From Achromobacter sp. B7 (GTDB lineage Bacteria; Pseudomonadota; Gammaproteobacteria; Burkholderiales; Burkholderiaceae_B), in the NCBI RefSeq assembly GCF_003600685.1, contig NZ_CP032084.1:1612001-1676000 (forward strand): 64,000 bases of DNA. The letters are read 5' to 3'. The position numbers and the translations under genes were made by a program. This document shows, piece after piece, positions 35,401 to 45,563 of the stretch. The notes beneath the pieces were generated by a model. That model was not told the origin of the DNA. It saw only the letters and a list, made by a program, of their open reading frames with translations, and did no database searches. Each line of letters begins with the position of its first letter. Position 1 is the stretch's first letter.

Positions 35401-35445
35401 CAAGGCCGGGCAGGCGCAGCAGTCCCGCCCGGCGGGGGATGGTCT

Positions 35446-37122
35446 TTACGCGTTGATGTCGTTGTCCTTGGATTCGCGCACGAACAGCGTGCCGATGACC
35501 AGGGTCATGACGGCGATGATGATCGGGTACCACAGGCCGTCGTAGATGTTGCCCGTGGCTGCCACCACCGCGAAGGCCACCGGGGGCAGGAAGCCGCCGA
35601 ACCAGCCGTTGCCGATGTGGTACGGCAAGCTCATCGAGGTGTAGCGGATGCGGGTCGGGAACATTTCCACCAGCATGGCCGCGATGGGGCCGTAGACCAT
35701 GGTCACGTACAGCACCAGGATCGCCAGCAACACCACCACCATGACATTGTTGCTTTGCGCCGGGTCCGCCTTGGCCGGGTAGCCGTGGCTGCGGATCGCG
35801 GTGGTCAGCGCCTTGTCCAGTTCAGCGGCCTTGGCCTTGAAGTCGGCCGGGGCCATGGACTTGCCGTCGAACGAGGTGAATTCGTCGTTGCCGATCTTGA
35901 CCTTCGCGACCGAGCCGGCCGGTGCGGCTTCGTTCTTGTAGTTCACCGAGTTGCGGGCCATGAAGGACTTCACGACGTCGCAAGAGCTGGTGAACGCGGA
36001 CGTGCCCACCGGGTTGAACTGGAACGAGCACGTGCCGGGGTCGGCAATGACGGTGACCGGGGCGGTGGCCTGGGCCTTTTCCAGCGCCGGGTTGGCAAAG
36101 TGCGTAATGCCCTGGAAGATCGGGAAGTACGTTGCCGCGGCGATCAGGCAGCCCGCCATGATGATGGGCTTGCGACCGATCTTGTCCGACAGCGCGCCGA
36201 ACACCACGAAGAAGGGCGTGCCGATCAAGAGCGCGACCGCAATCATGATGTTGGCCGTGTTGGCGTCGACCTTCAGCGTTTGCGTCAGGAAGAACAGCGC
36301 GTAGAACTGACCCGTGTACCAGACCACCGCCTGGCCGGCGGTCAGGCCCAGCAGCGCCAGGATCACGACCTTCAGGTTCTTCCACTGGCCGAACGATTCA
36401 GCGATCGGCGCCTTCGAACCCTTGCCTTCTTCCTTCATGCGCTTGAAGGTGGGCGATTCGCTCAGTTGCAGGCGGATCCACACCGAGATGCCCAGCAGCA
36501 CGACCGAAATCAGGAACGGAATGCGCCAGCCCCAGGCTTTGAAGTCGTCTTCGCCCATGACCGTGCGGATGCCCAGGATGACCAGCAGCGACAGGAACAG
36601 GCCCAGCGTTGCGGTGGTCTGGATCCACGACGTGTAGAAGCCGCGGCGGCCGTGCGGCGCGTGTTCGGCAACGTAGGTCGCCGCGCCACCGTATTCACCG
36701 CCCAGCGCCAGGCCTTGCAGCAGGCGCAGCAGGATCAGGATGGCCGGAGCCGCCAGGCCGATGCTGGCGTAGCTGGGCAGCACGCCCACCAGGAAGGTGG
36801 ACAAGCCCATGATCACGATCGTGACCAGGAAGGTGTATTTACGCCCTACCAGGTCACCCAGGCGGCCAAACACCAGCGCGCCGAACGGGCGCACGGCAAA
36901 CCCGGCGGCGAACGCCAGCAACGCGAAAATGAAGCCCGCGGTGGGGTTCACGCCAGAGAAAAAGTGTTGCGCGATGATGGCTGCAAGCGAGCCGTATAGA
37001 TAAAAGTCGTACCACTCAAAAACCGTGCCCAGCGACGATGCGAAGATGACGCGGCGTTCATCCTTGGTCATCGGGCGCGGTTCCGCGGAAGGACCGCGGC
37101 CTGCCATGGTTGTTGTGCTCAT
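35446..37122 (-). CDS. MHS-family MFS transporter with an extracytoplasmic insert
   Basis: Proton-coupled metabolite symporter of 558 residues. The start SSLGTVFEWYDFYLYGSLAA, the RPFGALVFGRLGDLVGRKYT loop and GLALGGEYGGAATYVAEHAP are diagnostic of the metabolite:H+ symporter group (ProP/KgtP/ShiA relatives). Twelve helices are interrupted late in the protein by a polar insert of about 115 residues with two cysteines (GTCSF and SSCDV), absent from typical 430-450 residue members. GAGGAG upstream fixes the start at 37122. Substrate unknown, probably an organic acid or osmolyte. Confidence 0.88.
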   Translation of the reverse strand: MSTTTMAGRGPSAEPRPMTKDERRVIFASSLGTVFEWYDFYLYGSLAAIIAQHFFSGVNPTAGFIFALLAFAAGFAVRPFGALVFGRLGDLVGRKYTFLVTIVIMGLSTFLVGVLPSYASIGLAAPAILILLRLLQGLALGGEYGGAATYVAEHAPHGRRGFYTSWIQTTATLGLFLSLLVILGIRTVMGEDDFKAWGWRIPFLISVVLLGISVWIRLQLSESPTFKRMKEEGKGSKAPIAESFGQWKNLKVVILALLGLTAGQAVVWYTGQFYALFFLTQTLKVDANTANIMIAVALLIGTPFFVVFGALSDKIGRKPIIMAGCLIAAATYFPIFQGITHFANPALEKAQATAPVTVIADPGTCSFQFNPVGTSAFTSSCDVVKSFMARNSVNYKNEAAPAGSVAKVKIGNDEFTSFDGKSMAPADFKAKAAELDKALTTAIRSHGYPAKADPAQSNNVMVVVLLAILVLYVTMVYGPIAAMLVEMFPTRIRYTSMSLPYHIGNGWFGGFLPPVAFAVVAATGNIYDGLWYPIIIAVMTLVIGTLFVRESKDNDINA

Positions 37123-37338
37123 GATGTCTCCTCGTTTTTTGGCCGGCGGTTTTCCGCCGTGCTTGGCCCTTTGCCGGTCAAGCCGACATCGAGCTATGCG
37201 CAACATTGAGCCGCGACCCTGACGAGGTTCTGACGTAACCCTTACCCGAATCTTAAAATTGAAACTGAACGTAACCTTTCCGCAGGGAGCTAGGGATAGT
37301 CCTTATCTGCCGGCCGGGGCTGCCCGACACGCGCCGCG

Positions 37339-38787
37339 CTAGCTTTCGTGCCGATCCGACGGGTCGGCGTACTGCGGGAACACGACGCTGATGCGGGTGC
37401 CTGGCAGGTCCGAGTGGGGGTTGGGATGGTCGTCGATCAGCACCGTCGCCTGATGCTTTTGCGCGATTTCGCGCACGATGGCCAGACCCAGGCCGCTGCC
37501 GTCGGACGCGGTGCCCAGCACCCGATAGAAGCGGTCGAAGACGCGCTCGCGCTCGTCGGGCGCAATGCCCGGGCCGGAATCTTCCACTTCCAGCACGGCC
37601 TGGTTGCCGCGACGCTGCACACGCACGGTGATGTGGCCGCCGCGCGGTGTATAGCGCAGGGCGTTGTCGACCAGGTTGTTGAGCAGTTCGGCCAGCAGGA
37701 GCGGGTTGCCGTTGATCTCGACCGGATCGTCAGAGCCCTCGAAGCCCAGGTCGGTGCTCAGCGACAACGCCTGCGGCACCCAGTGCATGGCCTGCTCGTA
37801 GGCGATGGCGTTCAGATCGGTGCGCGTCAGGCCGATCGCACTGGGGTTTTCGGCGCGCGCCAACAGCAGCAACTGATTCACCAGCCGTGTGGCGCGTTCG
37901 GACCCCGTCACCAGCTGACGCAGGCTGGATTGCATTTCTTCGGGGCTGGCATCGCGCAGCGCCAGTTCAGCCTGTGTGCGCAGCCCGGCAAGCGGCGTCT
38001 TCAGTTGGTGGGCGGCGTCCGCCACGAAACGGCGCTGCGCCTGCACGTTGGCCGACAGCCGATCCAGCAGGTCGTTCATGGCGGCGACCAGCGGCGCGAT
38101 TTCTGAAGGGGCCGCGCGTTCGTCGATGGGCGACAGGTCGTCGGGCCGACGCGCGCGCAGGCGCTGCTGTAGCGCGTTCAGCGGCGCCACGCCGCGCGAC
38201 AGGCCGAACCACACCAGCAGCACCGCGATCGGCAGCACTACGAACTGCGGAATGATCACGCCCTTGATGATGTCGTTGGCCAGTTGCGTGCGCTTTTCCA
38301 CGGTCTCGGCCACGATCAGCAGCGCGGGCTGCGTGTTGGGCAGGTTCAGGTCCACCCACGTGAACGCCAGGCGGATGCCGAAACCGCGCATGGTGTCGTC
38401 TTCGTATTGGACTTCGCCCGGGCGCGGCTGGCCCACGGTGGCCGGTAGCGGCAGCGCGCGATCGCCGCCCAGGTATTCGCCCCGGCTGCCCAGCACCAGC
38501 CAGAAGACGCTATCGGTTTCGTCGGCGCGCAACACGTCGCGCGCGGCGTCGGTCATCTTCAGCACGGCCCGGCCATCCTGCGCATGAACCTGCCGCGTCA
38601 ACACATGCAGGTTGTTGGCCAGCGCCCGGTCGTACGGCACGTTGGCGATGTTCTGGGCGACCACGTACGTGATCGCGACGCTCATGGGCCACAGCAGGAA
38701 CAGCGGCGCCAGCATCCAGTCCAGGATTTCGCCCAGCAGCGAACGCTGCGGCGGCGCAAAGCTCGGGCCCTTGGACCCGGCTTGCAT
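37339..38787 (-). CDS. sensor histidine kinase (TctE/QseC type)
   Basis: Membrane kinase of 482 residues. It has two helices around a periplasmic sensor domain of about 130 residues, a HAMP-like region, the H-box [14 protein letters not shown]-box [10 protein letters not shown], and G-boxes DSGPGIA and GSGLGLAIV. The start is uncertain: ATG 38787 leaves a 40-bp gap after the response regulator, while earlier non-ATG starts would overlap it. Pairs with the upstream regulator. TctE-type sensors often control tricarboxylate uptake, but the signal here is unknown. Confidence 0.9.
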   Translation of the reverse strand: MQAGSKGPSFAPPQRSLLGEILDWMLAPLFLLWPMSVAITYVVAQNIANVPYDRALANNLHVLTRQVHAQDGRAVLKMTDAARDVLRADETDSVFWLVLGSRGEYLGGDRALPLPATVGQPRPGEVQYEDDTMRGFGIRLAFTWVDLNLPNTQPALLIVAETVEKRTQLANDIIKGVIIPQFVVLPIAVLLVWFGLSRGVAPLNALQQRLRARRPDDLSPIDERAAPSEIAPLVAAMNDLLDRLSANVQAQRRFVADAAHQLKTPLAGLRTQAELALRDASPEEMQSSLRQLVTGSERATRLVNQLLLLARAENPSAIGLTRTDLNAIAYEQAMHWVPQALSLSTDLGFEGSDDPVEINGNPLLLAELLNNLVDNALRYTPRGGHITVRVQRRGNQAVLEVEDSGPGIAPDERERVFDRFYRVLGTASDGSGLGLAIVREIAQKHQATVLIDDHPNPHSDLPGTRISVVFPQYADPSDRHES

Positions 38788-38827
38788 GATATCCAGCGCT
38801 TCCTGATTCAGCGGCTCGGGCCGGGGG

Positions 38828-39517
38828 TCAGCTGGCGAGGTACGCGGCACCCTGGTCCCGCTCCAGACAGTAGCCCAGGCCACGCACGGTGACGATCTTC
38901 ACGCCGCTGGGTTCCAGCTTCTTGCGCAGCCGATGCACGTAGACCTCGATGGCGTTGGTGCTGACTTCTTCGCCCCATTCGCACAGGTGGTCCACCAACT
39001 GCGTCTTGCTGACCATGCGGCCGCTGCGCGTCAGCAGGATTTCCAACAAGCTGACTTCGCGCGCCGAGAGGTCCAGCGTCTGGTCGTCGACGATGGCGAC
39101 GCGGCCCGTCTGGTCGAACAGCAACCGGCCATGCTTGAGCATGGTGGCGCCGCCGCCCGCGCCGCGCCGCGTCAGCGCCCGCACGCGCGCTTCCAGTTCG
39201 GACAGCGCAAAAGGCTTGGCCATGTAGTCGTCAGCGCCCAGGTCCAGGCCTTTCACGCGCTGTTCGATGCTGTCGGCGGCGGTCAGGATCAGAACGGGCA
39301 GGGCGGAGTTGCGGGCGCGTAGCCTGCGCAGCACTTCCAGCCCGGCCAATTGCGGCAGGCCCAGATCCAGAATGAGCAGGTCAAACGCCTGGGCCGCCAG
39401 CGCAGAGTCGGCGGCAAGCCCGTCACGCACGGCGTCTACCGCGTAACCGTTATGCCGCAATGACCGGGATAGGCCATCGGCCAGAATGCTGTCGTCTTCG
39501 GCGATCAGGATGCGCAT
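38828..39517 (-). CDS. OmpR-family response regulator (TctD type)
   Basis: 229 residues. The receiver domain has acidic pocket Glu7/Asp8/Asp9, phospho-acceptor Asp51 (LILDLGLP) and the conserved Lys in MAKPF. The winged-helix output domain ends with [27 protein letters not shown]. It is the first gene of the two-component operon and is divergent from recA. The genes it controls are not evident; the adjacent MHS transporter is a candidate. Confidence 0.95.
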   Translation of the reverse strand: MRILIAEDDSILADGLSRSLRHNGYAVDAVRDGLAADSALAAQAFDLLILDLGLPQLAGLEVLRRLRARNSALPVLILTAADSIEQRVKGLDLGADDYMAKPFALSELEARVRALTRRGAGGGATMLKHGRLLFDQTGRVAIVDDQTLDLSAREVSLLEILLTRSGRMVSKTQLVDHLCEWGEEVSTNAIEVYVHRLRKKLEPSGVKIVTVRGLGYCLERDQGAAYLAS

Positions 39518-39702
39518 GGGGGCGGCACGGAAGCTGCAAAAAGGTCCCTGTGGCGCCGGCGCTTTGCGTGCCGGCTGCCCCGGGGTAGGGGGCTATCGCC
39601 TTGTGGGCGGCCCGGCGGTGGAATAGGGACGAAACGCCGGGGTCGGCTTCGATTCTGTCATACGGCGCCAGGCTTGCCCACTCAGGGAATACGTGCAAAA
39701 CT

Positions 39703-39732
39703 CTGGCACACTGGTTTTTTGTACAGTACAAT
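39703..39732 (+). promoter_or_regulatory. recA promoter with LexA (SOS) box
   Basis: The LexA box CTGG-N8-ACAG (39711-39726) differs from the CTGT-N8-ACAG consensus at one base. It overlaps the spacer of a promoter with CTGGCA (39703-39708) and TACAAT (39727-39732), 18 bp apart. The remainder of the 315-bp region from 39518 to 39832 holds no gene. Confidence 0.85.
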
Positions 39733-39832
39733 CCGATGCAATAATCTGAACCTGATTCAAAACAGCAACGCTGCGGTCCAAGGGTGCTCCTTCATGCCGC
39801 AACCACCAGATACGTCACAGACAGGACTTTAC

Positions 39833-40894
39833 ATGGACGACAAAACCACCAAGGCCGCCGCATCGGAAAAGGCCAAGGCGCTTGCCGCCGCGCTTTCGCA
39901 GATCGAAAAGCAGTTCGGCAAGGGCTCGATCATGCGTTACGGCGATAACGAGGTCTCGCACGATATCCAGGTGGTTTCCACGGGGTCGTTGGGTCTGGAC
40001 ATCGCCTTGGGCGTCGGCGGCCTGCCGCGCGGCCGTGTGGTCGAAATCTACGGCCCGGAATCGTCGGGCAAGACCACGCTGACGCTGCAAGTCATCGCCG
40101 AAATGCAAAAAATCGGTGGCACCTGCGCCTTTGTCGACGCCGAGCACGCGCTGGACGTCCAATACGCCAACAAGCTGGGCGTGAACCTGACGGACCTGTT
40201 GATCTCGCAGCCCGATACGGGCGAGCAAGCGCTGGAAATCACCGATGCGCTGGTGCGTTCGGGTTCGGTTGACCTGATCGTCATCGACTCGGTGGCCGCG
40301 CTGGTGCCCAAGGCTGAAATCGAAGGCGAAATGGGCGATTCCCTGCCGGGCCTGCAAGCCCGTCTGATGAGCCAGGCGCTGCGCAAGCTGACCGCCACGA
40401 TCAAGCGCACCAACTGCATGGTCATCTTCATCAACCAGATCCGCATGAAGATCGGCGTCATGTTCGGCAACCCCGAAACCACCACGGGCGGCAACGCGCT
40501 GAAGTTCTACGCGTCGGTGCGCCTGGACATCCGCCGCATCGGCTCCATCAAGAAGGGCGACGAGGTCGTCGGCAACGAAACCCGCGTCAAGGTCGTCAAG
40601 AACAAGGTGGCGCCGCCGTTCAAGCAAGCTGAATTCGACATCATGTACGGCGCCGGTATTTCGCGCGAAGGCGAAATCATCGACCTGGGCGTGGCCGCCA
40701 ATGTGGTGGACAAGTCGGGTGCGTGGTACAGCTACAACGGCAACCGCATCGGCCAGGGCAAGGACAACGTCCGCGAATACCTGAAAGAGCACCGCGACAT
40801 GGCGATCGAAATCGAAAACCGAGTTCGCGAGAACCAGGGCATCGTCAGCCGCGCCGCTGAATTCGTGCCCACGGCGGAAGACACCGCCGAATAA
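39833..40894 (+). CDS. recA: recombinase RecA
   Basis: ATP-dependent strand-exchange protein and SOS co-protease, 353 residues. Walker [10 protein letters not shown], the [19 protein letters not shown] segment, and the L2 loop region ([18 protein letters not shown]) are all intact. No intein. The N-terminus [17 protein letters not shown] matches the family, so the 53-residue longer frame (which would include the SOS box) is rejected. recX follows after 193 bp. Confidence 0.99.
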   Translation: MDDKTTKAAASEKAKALAAALSQIEKQFGKGSIMRYGDNEVSHDIQVVSTGSLGLDIALGVGGLPRGRVVEIYGPESSGKTTLTLQVIAEMQKIGGTCAFVDAEHALDVQYANKLGVNLTDLLISQPDTGEQALEITDALVRSGSVDLIVIDSVAALVPKAEIEGEMGDSLPGLQARLMSQALRKLTATIKRTNCMVIFINQIRMKIGVMFGNPETTTGGNALKFYASVRLDIRRIGSIKKGDEVVGNETRVKVVKNKVAPPFKQAEFDIMYGAGISREGEIIDLGVAANVVDKSGAWYSYNGNRIGQGKDNVREYLKEHRDMAIEIENRVRENQGIVSRAAEFVPTAEDTAE

Positions 40895-41087
40895 GCCTTC
40901 CGCCTGCCCCGGGCGCAGTGTCGCCAGGGGCGGCGGACAGGCTTATCGCAGCGGGGCTGGGCGGTGATGCCGCACAGTCAGATACGGCAGGCGCCATGAC
41001 GGGCCTGCCGTTTTGCATTATTCGTCGGACAGGGTTCGCCGCGTCTTTATCGATCCGGCGTCCGTCCTTGACCAAGGCAGAAAGCGC

Positions 41088-41906
41088 ATGAGCTGGAAAT
41101 CGACCCCCGCGTCAGCCGACCGCCTACGCGCCAAGTTGGATGACGAGTTTGAAACCGTCGCCAAGCCGCAAGGCTTGCGACGCAGTTCGGACGCGCGGCG
41201 CGAACAGGAAGCGGCCGAGCCCGCCGCTGACAAAGATGTCTGGCAGCGCAGTTCCGAGCAGCGCGCGCTGAAGCCCCGCACTTCCCGCACGTCACGTACG
41301 TCGGGTACGTCGGGTACGTCGGGTATGTCGGGCACTTCGCGTACATCGCGGACATCGCGTACCCAGGACACTTCCGACACCTCGGATACGTCGGACACCT
41401 CTGACACGTCGCCAACAGGTGACAACGCCGGGGATGCGGCCAAGCCTGCCCGCAAGGGCCCGTCGCTGAAAATGCGCGCGGTGGGATATCTGTCGCGTCG
41501 CGAGCACGCCCGCGAGGAACTGGCGCGCAAACTGGTCGCCTACGCCGAAGACGCCGATGAAATCGACAGCGTGCTGGATGCGCTGGAAAAAGAAGGCTGG
41601 CTGTCCACCGAACGGTTCGCACAAAGCCTGGTGCATCGGCGTGCGTCGCGCCAAGGCGCGGCGCGCATCGTGCAGGAACTACGCCAGCACGGCGTGGACG
41701 ATACGCAGGTGGCCGAATTGCGCGAACAACTGCGCGCCACCGAATACGACCGCGCGCTGGAGGTCTGGAAAAAACGCTTCGACGCCAAGCCGCCAGACCG
41801 CGCGGCCTACGCCAAGCAGGCGCGCTTTCTGGCTAGCCGGGGTTTCGCGCACGATGTCATCCGTCGAATCCTGGGCGAAGGCGAAGGCGACGGCGACGGC
41901 GATTGA
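41088..41906 (+). CDS. recX: RecX with a long low-complexity N-terminal extension
   Basis: Regulator that binds RecA filaments and limits their activity. The RecX domain occupies about residues 122-272 (LKMRAVGYLSRREHAREELA, then DALEKEGWLSTERFAQSLVH). Before it lies an extension of about 120 residues, with 15 tandem tripeptides at residues 64-108: ten of the form [R/G]-T-S (with one GMS and one RTQ) followed by five D-T-S. The basic and acidic parts are thus separated. Typical RecX proteins are about 150-160 residues. The start at 41088 is the first with family-like sequence. Confidence 0.9.
   Translation: MSWKSTPASADRLRAKLDDEFETVAKPQGLRRSSDARREQEAAEPAADKDVWQRSSEQRALKPRTSRTSRTSGTSGTSGMSGTSRTSRTSRTQDTSDTSDTSDTSDTSPTGDNAGDAAKPARKGPSLKMRAVGYLSRREHAREELARKLVAYAEDADEIDSVLDALEKEGWLSTERFAQSLVHRRASRQGAARIVQELRQHGVDDTQVAELREQLRATEYDRALEVWKKRFDAKPPDRAAYAKQARFLASRGFAHDVIRRILGEGEGDGDGD
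41277..41411 (+). repeat. 9-bp coding tandem repeat in recX
   Basis: 15 consecutive 9-bp units encode [R/G/D]-T-S tripeptides. The unit ACGTCGGGT is perfect in several adjacent copies, so copy number can change in frame without breaking the gene. Confidence 0.9.
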
Positions 41907-41958
41907 CCGGATCTTGCGCGGCCCCGCGAAGATGGCCCGTCGCTGCCGCCCCATGGAC

Positions 41959-41982
41959 GCCGCCCCCCGGGCGGCTTTTTTT
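41959..41982 (+). terminator. recX terminator overlapping the metR stop
   Basis: GCCGCCC (41959-41965), loop CCC, GGGCGGC (41969-41975), T7. The last T bases are also the metR stop codon on the other strand. Confidence 0.85.
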
Positions 41983-42901
41983 ACGTCTTGGCCGACTTGA
42001 TGCCCGACAGCGTCTTGAAGCATACGTCGCGCGTAATGGTCAGGAATTCGTCGATGTAGGACGCGTCCGTATCTTCGCTGCGCACGGTCGCATACAGCGT
42101 GCGCCAAACGCCTTGCGGTCCCAGCCGGCACAGCCGCAACCAGCCCTGGTTCATGTATTCCGTCAGCGCCCAGTTCGGCAAGGCCGCCACGCCACGGTTG
42201 CTGGCGACCAGCTGCGCAATGATCGGGGTCAGTTCGGCCTTGCGAATGGCGGCGGGCTCGACGTCGGCGGGGTCCAGAAACGCGGTGAAGACGTCCAGGC
42301 GTTGTTTGTCCACCGGATACGTAATCAGCGTCTGGTCCGCCAGCTGGTCCGGCATGATGAATTTGTTCCCGGCCAACGGGTTCGCTTCCGACACCGCCAA
42401 CACCAGTTCGTACTTGAACAAGGGCAGGTATTCCACGGCGTCCAGCGGTTGCGGGTCCGACGTGATCACCAAGTCCAAATCGCCGCGCACCAGAGCGGGC
42501 AGGGGGGCGAACGAAAACGCCGCCGACAGGTCCAGCGCGACGTCGGGCCACTGCACCCGGAATGCGTCCAGCGCCGGCATCAACCACTGAAAGCAGGAAT
42601 GGCAGTCAATTGCCAGATGCAGTCTGCCGCCGCGGCCGGCCGCCAGCCGTTGCAGGTCGCGTTCGGTTGCGCGGATGCGGGGCAGGACTTCATCCGCCAG
42701 CGCCAGCACGCGCAAGCCGGCCGTGGTCAGGCGGGCGGGGCGGGTGCGGCGGTTCAGCAGCGGCGTGCCCAGCCGGGTTTCCAGGTCGCGCAATTGATGC
42801 GACAGGGCCGACTGCGTCAAGTGCAGCCTTTCGGCGGCTTCTTGCAGACTGCCGCCCTCGCGGATGGCGGTAAGCGTTTCAAGATGGCGGATTTCTAGCA
42901 T
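41981..42901 (-). CDS. metR: LysR-type regulator MetR
   Basis: 306-residue LysR regulator. The N-terminal helix-turn-helix (LETLTAIREGGSLQEAAERL, then TQSALSHQLRDLE) is followed by a periplasmic-binding-like effector domain that in MetR binds homocysteine. The call rests on the N-terminus MLEIRHLETLTAI and on divergence from metE across 144 bp. Activates metE and represses itself in enterobacteria; assumed here. Confidence 0.92.
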   Translation of the reverse strand: MLEIRHLETLTAIREGGSLQEAAERLHLTQSALSHQLRDLETRLGTPLLNRRTRPARLTTAGLRVLALADEVLPRIRATERDLQRLAAGRGGRLHLAIDCHSCFQWLMPALDAFRVQWPDVALDLSAAFSFAPLPALVRGDLDLVITSDPQPLDAVEYLPLFKYELVLAVSEANPLAGNKFIMPDQLADQTLITYPVDKQRLDVFTAFLDPADVEPAAIRKAELTPIIAQLVASNRGVAALPNWALTEYMNQGWLRLCRLGPQGVWRTLYATVRSEDTDASYIDEFLTITRDVCFKTLSGIKSAKT

Positions 42902-42939
42902 GGGAAGGACAGGCCGACGAAGAATGATCGCCCTAGTAT

Positions 42940-42954
42940 ATGAGAAATCCTCAT
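42940..42954. promoter_or_regulatory. probable MetR-binding palindrome
   Basis: ATGAG-N5-CTCAT in the metR/metE divergent region fits the TGAA-N5-TTCA MetR consensus in layout, with one change per half-site. Confidence 0.55.
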
Positions 42955-43045
42955 CTTATCCATGTAGACATTGATTTTGATTCATGTATGTTTGCCTGCA
43001 CAATGGTCGTCACTTGAACAAACTTTGTCTAACGGCGGTGTTCTC

Positions 43046-45343
43046 ATGACTACTATTCATAATCTGGGGTTCCCCCGAATCGGCGCCCAGCGCGAATTGA
43101 AGCGCGCGGTCGAGGCCTATTGGGCCGGCAAGCAAACCGCGCAAGCGCTGGAAGAGACGGGCCGCGAGTTGCGGGCCAGGCACTGGAAGCTGCAAGCCGC
43201 CGCCGGCTTGAAGTTTGTGCCGGTGGGAGACTTTGCCTGGTACGACCAGATCCTGGAATGGACCACGCTGCTGGGTGCCGTGCCCGCCCGCTTTGGTCAG
43301 AAGGACAACGAGGCTGTGTCGCTGGACACGCTGTTTCGCATGGGCCGTGGCCGCGCGCCGTCGGGCAAACCCGCCGCCGCCTGCGAGATGACCAAGTGGT
43401 TCGACACCAACTATCACTACATCGTGCCGGAACTGGTGCCCGGCCAGACGTTCCGCATCGCCCGCGAATCGCTGTTCGAACAAGTCCAGGAAGCGCAGGC
43501 GCTGGGCCACGAGGTCAAGCCCGTGATCCCCGGCCCGCTGACGTGGCTGTACCAGGGCAAGGGAGACGCGTTCGCCGGTGGCGCCGCTGACGAAGGCAAG
43601 CTGCAACTGCTGGCTGCGTTGCTGCCGGTGTATCAGCAAGTGCTGGCGCGTTTTGCCAAGCAGGGCGTGCAATGGGTGCAGATCGACGAGCCCATCCTGG
43701 TGCTGGACCTGCCCCAAGCCTGGCGCGATGCCTACGAATCGGTATACGCCACGTTGGCGGCCAGCCCGGTCAAGCTGCTGATCGCCACCTACTTTGACGG
43801 CTTGAAAGACAACCTGGCCACCGCGCAAGCGCTGCCCGTGGCGGGCCTGCACGTGGACTTGGTCCGCGCACCCGAACAATTGCATGACGTCGTGGCCGGT
43901 TTGCGAGCCGGCCAGGTGCTGTCGGCCGGCGTCATCAACGGCCGCAATATCTGGCGCACGGACCTGGACGCGGCTATCGCCACGCTGGCACCCATCAGGC
44001 AACAACTGGGCGACCGTCTGTGGTTGGCCCCGTCGTGCTCGCTGCTGCATGTGCCGGTAGACCTGGCTAATGAAACGGAGCTGGATGCCGAACTCAAGAG
44101 CTGGCTGTCGTTTGCGGCGCAAAAACTGCAAGAGCTGAACCTGTTGGGTCGCGCGTTGAACAACGCCACCGACACCTCTGTGCAGGATGGGCTGATCAAG
44201 CAACGCGCCGCGCTGACTGCTCGCCGTTCGTCGCCGCGCATTCACAACCCGCTCGTGAGCCAGCGCATGGCTGGCGCGACCGCCGTGTCGCGAGACCGCG
44301 CACCGTTTGCCGGCCGCATTGCGCGCCAGCAAGAACAGCTGGGCCTGCCCGCGTACCCGACCACCACGATCGGATCGTTCCCGCAGACCGCCGAAATTCG
44401 CGCGTTGCGTCGCGACTGGAAAGCCGGCGCGCTGACGGATTCAGGCTACGAGAACGCCATCCGCAAGGAAATTGAAGAAGTCATCCGCTTCCAGGAAAAG
44501 GTGGGCCTGGATGTCTTGGTGCACGGTGAACCCGAGCGCAACGACATGGTGGAGTATTTTGGCGAACTGCTGGCCGGCTTTGCGTTCACCAAGAACGGTT
44601 GGGTGCAAAGCTATGGGTCGCGTTGCGTCAAGCCGCCGATCATTTTTGGCGACGTGGCCCGGCCCGCGCCGATGACGGTGGGTTGGTCGTCGTACGCGCA
44701 ATCGCTGACGGACAAGCCGGTCAAGGGCATGCTGACGGGCCCGGTCACCATCTTGCAATGGTCGTTCGTGCGAGACGACCAGCCGCGTGAGCAAACCTGC
44801 CGCCAGTTGGCACTGGCGCTGCGCGACGAAGTGGTGGACCTGGAAACCGCGGGCATCAGCGTTATCCAAATCGACGAGCCTGCCATCCGCGAAGGCCTGC
44901 CGCTGCGTCGCGCCGACTGGAAGGCGTACCTGGATTGGGCGGTGGATTGCTTCCGCTTGGCGACGGCGGGCGTGCGCGATGAAACGCAGATCCACACCCA
45001 CATGTGCTATTCCGAATTCAACGACATCATCGAATCCATCGCCGCCATGGACGCCGATGTGATCACAATCGAAACGTCGCGTTCGAACATGGAATTGCTG
45101 AAGGCGTTTGAAGATTTTGATTATCCAAACGACATCGGCCCCGGCGTCTACGACATTCATTCGCCCAACGTGCCGGACGTCGATTGGATGGTTGGCTTGA
45201 TGGAAAAGGCGGCGACCCGCCTGCCCAAGGAACGCCTGTGGGTGAATCCTGACTGCGGCCTGAAGACGCGTGCCTGGCCTGAAACCGAAGCCGCGCTGAT
45301 CGGCATGGTGCAGGCGGCGCGCGCGCTGCGCCAATCGGCCTGA
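43046..45343 (+). CDS. metE: cobalamin-independent methionine synthase
   Basis: Transfers a methyl group from methyltetrahydropteroyltriglutamate to homocysteine. 765 residues, with two homologous barrels. Zinc ligands are visible in HTHMCYSEF and NPDCGLKTR, and the N-terminal [20 protein letters not shown] is typical. ATG 43046 is the family start; the longer frame is rejected. Divergent from metR. No B12 riboswitch seen. Confidence 0.98.
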   Translation: MTTIHNLGFPRIGAQRELKRAVEAYWAGKQTAQALEETGRELRARHWKLQAAAGLKFVPVGDFAWYDQILEWTTLLGAVPARFGQKDNEAVSLDTLFRMGRGRAPSGKPAAACEMTKWFDTNYHYIVPELVPGQTFRIARESLFEQVQEAQALGHEVKPVIPGPLTWLYQGKGDAFAGGAADEGKLQLLAALLPVYQQVLARFAKQGVQWVQIDEPILVLDLPQAWRDAYESVYATLAASPVKLLIATYFDGLKDNLATAQALPVAGLHVDLVRAPEQLHDVVAGLRAGQVLSAGVINGRNIWRTDLDAAIATLAPIRQQLGDRLWLAPSCSLLHVPVDLANETELDAELKSWLSFAAQKLQELNLLGRALNNATDTSVQDGLIKQRAALTARRSSPRIHNPLVSQRMAGATAVSRDRAPFAGRIARQQEQLGLPAYPTTTIGSFPQTAEIRALRRDWKAGALTDSGYENAIRKEIEEVIRFQEKVGLDVLVHGEPERNDMVEYFGELLAGFAFTKNGWVQSYGSRCVKPPIIFGDVARPAPMTVGWSSYAQSLTDKPVKGMLTGPVTILQWSFVRDDQPREQTCRQLALALRDEVVDLETAGISVIQIDEPAIREGLPLRRADWKAYLDWAVDCFRLATAGVRDETQIHTHMCYSEFNDIIESIAAMDADVITIETSRSNMELLKAFEDFDYPNDIGPGVYDIHSPNVPDVDWMVGLMEKAATRLPKERLWVNPDCGLKTRAWPETEAALIGMVQAARALRQSA

Positions 45344-45391
45344 CGCCAAACCGTCACCGGCCCGCCTGGCTTCAAACGGGGCGGCGCCAAC

Positions 45392-45435
45392 AACCCCTTG
45401 CGTGATGCCGCCGGCATTGCGCAAGGGGTTTTTTT
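45392..45435 (+). terminator. metE terminator
   Basis: AACCCCTTGCG (45392-45402) pairs with CGCAAGGGGTT (45420-45430) and is followed by T5. Confidence 0.92.
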
Positions 45436-45563
45436 AATGCGCGGGCGTGAACGAATTTTCGCGGCGCTGGTCCATTAAGCCACCCTGGCATCGGCAGCCG
45501 CCCATGCCATGGCTGCTGCGTTAGTTGCCTCCTATTCTTTGCTGCCGGATTGTCGCCGTCCCT

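Noticed and set aside
39674..39832. Upstream in-frame start for recA
   Set aside because: It would put the LexA box and promoter inside the coding sequence.
42955..43045. Possible cobalamin or SAM riboswitch before metE
   Set aside because: The leader is only about 90 bp and has no B12-box or SAM-box sequence.
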